8,581 nucleotides of DNA from Spirochaetaceae bacterium (GTDB lineage: Bacteria > Spirochaetota > Spirochaetia > SZUA-6 > Fen-1364). The notes below the pieces were generated by a model. That model was not told the origin of the DNA and did not search any database. It saw only the letters and a program-made list of their open reading frames with translations. The translations under genes and the position numbers were made by a program. The DNA lies in the NCBI GenBank assembly GCA_003141795.1, contig PLNO01000142.1, positions 3,034-11,614 on the forward strand, given 5' to 3'. This document shows, piece by piece, positions 6,011-8,581 of the stretch (positions are counted from its first letter, which is position 1; the number at the start of each line of letters is the position of its first letter).

Positions 6011-6039
6011 TGAAAGCGTGACGTCACCCGTGCTACACT
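6010..6039 (+). promoter_or_regulatory. ispH promoter, predicted leaderless transcript
   Basis: An extended -10, TG-C-TACACT (TG at 6031-6032, hexamer 6034-6039), is preceded by ATGAAA (6010-6015) at 18-bp spacing, 4 of 6 matches to the -35 consensus. Initiation 7 to 8 nt after the -10 falls at 6046-6047, the A of the ispH ATG or one base before. No Shine-Dalgarno is present upstream, which agrees with a leaderless mRNA. Confidence 0.5.
6018..6027. promoter_or_regulatory. 10-bp palindrome in the ispH promoter spacer
   Basis: GTGACGTCAC is a perfect inverted repeat located between the -35 and -10 of ispH and upstream of the divergent -35. Its place would suit an operator affecting both promoters. 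At 10 bp it could be chance. Confidence 0.25.
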
Positions 6040-6046
6040 CACCCGC

Positions 6047-6904
6047 ATGGTCGTTCGCCGCGCAGACACACTCGGGATGTGCAGCGGGGTCCGCAGCGCA
6101 CTCGCGCTCGTGGACCGCGCCCTCAGGGACAATCCCGACACACCCGTCTCCACCCTCGGCCCGCTCGTGCACAACACGGCGGTCGTCGCCGAATACAGGG
6201 CGCGGGGCGTCGCGCCGGTGGAGGCCCCGTCCGAGATTGCGTCCGGCATCCTCGTTCTGCGCACTCACGGGGTCGCGCCAGGGGTGCGCGCGGCGTTCGA
6301 GCGGCCGGGGCTGCGGGTCGTCGATGCGACCTGCCCCAACGTTCGGCGCATCCACAACCTCGTGACCGATCACGAGAGCAGGGGGTTCACCGTCGTCGTC
6401 GTCGGGGACCCCGCGCACGACGAGGTACGGGGAATAGCAGGGCACGTGCGGAACCCGATGGTCATTGCAACTGCCGCGGAGGCCGAGACGGCCGACATCG
6501 CCATGCCAGCGTTCGTCGTCGGTCAGACCACGCTTTCCCGCGAAGCCTACGAGGCCGTCTGCGCCGTCGTTCGACGCCGCTTTCCGGGCGTCCTCATCGC
6601 AGACACGACCTGCCCGTCCACGGAGAGGCGGCGCGAGAGCCTCCTGCGGCTCGCGGAAAGGGTGGACGCCCTGGTGGTCATCGGGGGAAAAACGAGCGCG
6701 AACACACGGTGGCTGTATGAGGCGGCCCGTTCCACCGGTCGTCCCTCATGGCTCATCGAAGGCCCCGCCGAGCTGCCGGACGGCATTGCGGGTTTCGGAA
6801 GCGTGGGGATCACGGCGGGCGCCTCGACTCCGGACCGGTTGGTCGACGCGGTGGAGGCCGCCCTCCTGGCGCTGGCGGAAAAGCCTACCGCGGCCGGGCA
6901 ATGA
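6047..6904 (+). CDS. ispH: 4-hydroxy-3-methylbut-2-enyl diphosphate reductase (IspH/LytB)
   Basis: A 285-residue iron-sulfur enzyme that reduces HMBPP to IPP and DMAPP in the last step of the MEP isoprenoid pathway. The three cluster cysteines are C12 (GMCSGV), C96 (DATCPNV) and C189 (DTTCPST). Substrate-site residues are also present: H42 (GPLVHN), H74 (RTHGV), H124 and E126 in [11 protein letters not shown]161-T162 (VGQTTLS), S217/N219 in [13 protein letters not shown], and S260 in ITAGASTP. The HDE form differs from the common HPE, but both catalytic-site residues are kept. Length is normal for the single-domain bacterial form, with no S1 fusion. The ATG at 6047 starts just before the first motif. 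No ribosome-binding site is seen and a promoter -10 lies 7 nt upstream, so leaderless translation is likely. The last 20 bp overlap the convergent ackA. Confidence 0.95.
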   Translation: MVVRRADTLGMCSGVRSALALVDRALRDNPDTPVSTLGPLVHNTAVVAEYRARGVAPVEAPSEIASGILVLRTHGVAPGVRAAFERPGLRVVDATCPNVRRIHNLVTDHESRGFTVVVVGDPAHDEVRGIAGHVRNPMVIATAAEAETADIAMPAFVVGQTTLSREAYEAVCAVVRRRFPGVLIADTTCPSTERRRESLLRLAERVDALVVIGGKTSANTRWLYEAARSTGRPSWLIEGPAELPDGIAGFGSVGITAGASTPDRLVDAVEAALLALAEKPTAAGQ

Positions 6905-8225
6905 CCTCGGCGAGGGACCGCTTCTCGGCGAGCTCCGTTTTCAGCATTTCTTCGCGGGCCTTGTTGACATACCCCCTGCTCTGGAAGGAGTAGGTGAAGT
7001 TCGTGTGGATGTCGTACGTGCCCTGGATGAGAGCGTAGGTGTCTTCCGTCATGACCAGCTCTTCGTCGGTGGGGATGACGAAGATGCGCACCTGGGAGCC
7101 GGGGCCGGTGATCTCCGTTTCCGCGTTGCGCGTCATGGAGAGCTCGTTCTTCCGCTTGTCCAGCACTATCCCCATCTCCTCCAGGCCTTCGAGGCATTTC
7201 TCCCGGGTGATGGGTCCCCGCTCCCCGACACCTGCCGTGAACACGATGGCGTCCACGTGCCCCAGGGCCGCGTAGTAGGAGCCGAGGTACTTCTTGAGGC
7301 GATACCCCTCGATGTCGATTGCCATCTGGCAGCGCTCGTCGCCGGAGCACGCGCCTTGCTCGATGTCGCGCCTGTCGGTGTATTTGCCCGTGATCCCCAG
7401 CACTCCGCTCTTCCTGTTGAGGATCGTATCCATGGCCTCGGGCCGCAGGCCTTCCTTGCGCATGATGTAGTAGCCGATTGCCGGGTCATGGTCGCCCGCC
7501 CTCGTGCCCATCACGAGCCCTTCCAGCGGCGTGAAGCCCATCGAGGTGTCCATGGAGACCCCGTTCTTCACGGCATTGGCGCTGGAGCCGTTGCCGATGT
7601 GGAAGCAGATGAGGTTCGTGGCGAACGGGTTTTTGCCCAGAAGGACCGATGCGCGCTTGGCCACGTAGAGGAACGACGTGCCGTGGAAGCCGTACCGGCG
7701 CACCCGGTAGTTTTCGTACCACTCGTACGGGAGGGCGTAGAGGAAGGACGTCTTGGGCATGCTCTGATGCCATGCGGTGTCCATCACGGCGCAGTGCGGC
7801 ACATTGGGGAGGACCTCCCGCGCAGCCTCGATGCCGGTGATGTTGGGCGGGTTGTGCAGGGGGGCGAGGTCGGAAAGCTCGCGGAAAGCGGCGAGCGCCG
7901 CGTCGTCGATGATCACCGACTTCGCGAAATGCTCCCCGCCGTGCACCACCCTGTGGCCGACGGCCTTGATCTCTGAAAGGTCGGTGATAGCCCCGATCTC
8001 GGGATCGAGCAGGGTGCGGACGATCAGCTCGATCGCGTCCCTGTGATGGGGGCAGTCGTGTTCTATTTTTGTCTTCTTGCCGCTCTTCTTCGAGTAGTGG
8101 CTGATGAACGATCCGCCCACGGTGACCCGCTCCACGATGCCGGAGGCGAGCACATCACGATCCTCCCAACGGTAGAGCTGGTACTTCAGGGACGAACTGC
8201 CGCAGTTGAGGGTGAGGATGTCCAT
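6885..8225 (-). CDS. ackA: Acetate kinase with C-terminal extension
   Basis: A 446-residue cytoplasmic enzyme interconverting acetate plus ATP and acetyl phosphate plus ADP; in fermentation it makes ATP. ASKHA motifs: LNCGSSSLK (N7), GHRVVHGG (R92), [10 protein letters not shown] with catalytic D149, RRYGFHGTS with H181, [10 protein letters not shown] (209-218), GTRAGDHDP with R242, [26 protein letters not shown] (330-338) and [15 protein letters not shown] with E388. The usual GEN and TNEE read GER and TDEE here. Typical AckA is about 400 residues; about 45 extra residues after the normal end (from near 401) form a basic, Arg/Lys/Glu-rich tail, and I recall similarly long spirochaete enzymes. 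The start is set by AAGGAG 6 nt upstream. No phosphotransacetylase gene is next to it in the window. The 3' end overlaps ispH tail to tail. Confidence 0.96.
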   Translation of the reverse strand: MDILTLNCGSSSLKYQLYRWEDRDVLASGIVERVTVGGSFISHYSKKSGKKTKIEHDCPHHRDAIELIVRTLLDPEIGAITDLSEIKAVGHRVVHGGEHFAKSVIIDDAALAAFRELSDLAPLHNPPNITGIEAAREVLPNVPHCAVMDTAWHQSMPKTSFLYALPYEWYENYRVRRYGFHGTSFLYVAKRASVLLGKNPFATNLICFHIGNGSSANAVKNGVSMDTSMGFTPLEGLVMGTRAGDHDPAIGYYIMRKEGLRPEAMDTILNRKSGVLGITGKYTDRRDIEQGACSGDERCQMAIDIEGYRLKKYLGSYYAALGHVDAIVFTAGVGERGPITREKCLEGLEEMGIVLDKRKNELSMTRNAETEITGPGSQVRIFVIPTDEELVMTEDTYALIQGTYDIHTNFTYSFQSRGYVNKAREEMLKTELAEKRSLAEVIARPR

Positions 8226-8231
8226 TCGGGG

Positions 8232-8237
8232 CTCCTT
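8232..8237 (-). promoter_or_regulatory. Ribosome-binding site of ackA
   Basis: AAGGAG lies 6 nt before the ATG at 8225 and confirms the start immediately ahead of the LNCGSSS motif. Confidence 0.75.
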
Positions 8238-8244
8238 GAGGCTT

Positions 8245-8280
8245 TACTACGCGGAAGAAAATCCGCACTTGAGTGTAGTA
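8245..8280. repeat. Nested inverted repeats in the ackA leader
   Basis: An inner stem GCGGA (8251-8255) and TCCGC (8262-8266) with a 6-nt loop is flanked by TACTAC (8245-8250) and GTAGTA (8275-8280), which are also complementary but offset by 8 nt on one side. The outer copy on the right coincides with the proposed -10. It could be an operator or a leader hairpin. Only the pairing is observed. Confidence 0.3.
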
Positions 8281-8303
8281 CCGTGAATCCGCCCCGTGGT
8301 CAA
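8275..8303 (-). promoter_or_regulatory. Candidate ackA promoter
   Basis: Minus strand: TTGACC (8303-8298) and TACTAC (8280-8275) are 17 bp apart. TACACT just downstream is an alternative -10 with poorer spacing. The start would be near 8268, giving a leader of roughly 40 nt that contains the small hairpin and the ribosome-binding site. The -35 is good and the -10 is weak. Confidence 0.4.
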
Positions 8304-8317
8304 GAATGCGGCGGGCA

Positions 8318-8581
8318 TTACGCGGCGAACTCCTCACGGCTCAGGCGTCGGGCCGCGTACCGCCTGCCGGTGAGCCTTACCGCGACGAGGCAGGCAACGA
8401 GCACCGCCAGCGCTGCCCAGTAGGCGGCGGGATGGGGATAGACGAAGTAGACCAGCACGTAGATCGGCGCCAGCAGCACGAGCCCCGCGAATATCCGCAG
8501 GAACATCCCTGCCCCCCTGCGGCCCGCCGCCGGTTTGCGGGAGAAGGGTATCTGAGGGGCGAACAGGAGGAGCAGATCCGT
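8318..8581 (-). CDS. Small two-helix membrane protein, or C-terminal end of a larger membrane protein
   Basis: An internal ATG at 8506 would give a 62-residue protein with two hydrophobic segments, IFAGLVLLAPIYVLVYFVY (about residues 5-23) and YWAALAVLVACLVAV (29-43). It would end in a basic tail (RLTGRRYAARRLSREEFAA). The same frame stays open to the window edge and encodes DLLLLFAPQIPFSRKPAAGR with a high-GC third-position bias, so the gene may start outside the window and ATG 8506 may be internal. Before that ATG there is only a G-rich run (AGGGGGGCAGGG), not a clear ribosome-binding site. No domain is recognised. The basic loop and tail suggest a cytoplasmic C-terminus. It lies 92 bp upstream of ackA in the same direction, but a separate promoter between them argues against obligate co-transcription. 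Confidence 0.55.
   Translation of the reverse strand, partial: TDLLLLFAPQIPFSRKPAAGRRGAGMFLRIFAGLVLLAPIYVLVYFVYPHPAAYWAALAVLVACLVAVRLTGRRYAARRLSREEFAA

Noticed and set aside
4072..6013. Two long plus-strand frames (4072-5160 and 4919-6013)
   Set aside because: They are mirror frames of the ChaN-like and DHOD-like genes, with no domain, no ribosome-binding site and low-complexity basic/acidic composition.
5960..6445. N-terminal extension of the DHOD-like protein to 6445
   Set aside because: It would cross the divergent promoter and run antisense to ispH. A consensus AAGGAGG fixes the start at 5959.
6465..7976. 503-codon plus-strand frame covering the end of ispH and most of ackA
   Set aside because: It is out of frame with ispH and antisense to ackA, and both of those have complete catalytic motifs.
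8305..8319. AATGC-CCGCC-GCATT hairpin at the stop of the small membrane gene as a terminator
   Set aside because: The stem has only 5 bp with two or three GC pairs and no T-tract follows, so it is not convincing.
1..8581. tRNA, rRNA, CRISPR array, insertion sequence or phage genes
   Set aside because: I saw no cloverleaf-like segments, spaced direct repeats, transposase motifs or terminal inverted repeats, and nearly all the DNA is accounted for by core metabolic genes.

Overview
The window is a compact, GC-rich bacterial chromosomal segment with no sign of phage, transposon, CRISPR or RNA genes. The best lineage guess is an anaerobic or fermentative member of Spirochaetota. This rests on the single-chain PyrB-PyrI aspartate carbamoyltransferase, the long (446-residue) acetate kinase with a C-terminal extension, and the MEP-pathway enzyme IspH. 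It is an inference from gene content, not a phylogenetic result.

Layout. Positions 1-135 (+) are the last codons of a probable FGGY sugar kinase. A 126-bp convergent gap follows, holding a GC-rich hairpin, a perfect 20-bp palindrome and a weak terminator for the opposite strand. Positions 262-5959 are all on the minus strand. In transcription order they are: a dihydroorotate-dehydrogenase-like flavoprotein (4949-5959); a membrane-anchored protein resembling the ChaN/TraB/Tiki group (3673-4881); an RluA-type pseudouridine synthase (2893-3660); the PyrB-PyrI fusion (1382-2896); a 24-codon reading frame (1305-1379); and dihydroorotase pyrC (262-1308). Spacings from 4881 downward are very tight (12-bp gap, ATGA overlap, ATGA overlap), so these genes look like one translationally coupled operon. 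ispH (6047-6904) is divergent from the flavoprotein gene across an 87-bp double promoter. It ends in a 20-bp tail-to-tail overlap with ackA (6885-8225, minus). A small membrane protein, or the C-terminal end of a larger one, occupies 8318-8581 (minus).

How the genes work together. PyrBI and PyrC catalyse consecutive steps of de novo UMP synthesis: carbamoyl-aspartate formation, then ring closure to dihydroorotate. The neighbouring flavoprotein belongs to the DHOD-like subgroup and lacks the usual catalytic Cys/Ser, so it may not supply the next step. The ChaN-like and pseudouridine synthase genes share the transcript but have no obvious pyrimidine-pathway role. IspH supplies isoprenoid precursors and AckA makes ATP from acetyl phosphate.

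Most noteworthy signals: the 20-bp palindrome at 200-219; the absent ribosome-binding site and possible frameshift at the pyrC start; the altered GExH-like motif of the operon-leading membrane protein; promoters that would give leaderless or near-leaderless mRNAs for ispH and for the ChaN-like gene; and a run of eight C residues in the promoter spacer of the flavoprotein gene. I found no clear new multi-gene system. The closest candidate is the unusual composition of the pyr operon.
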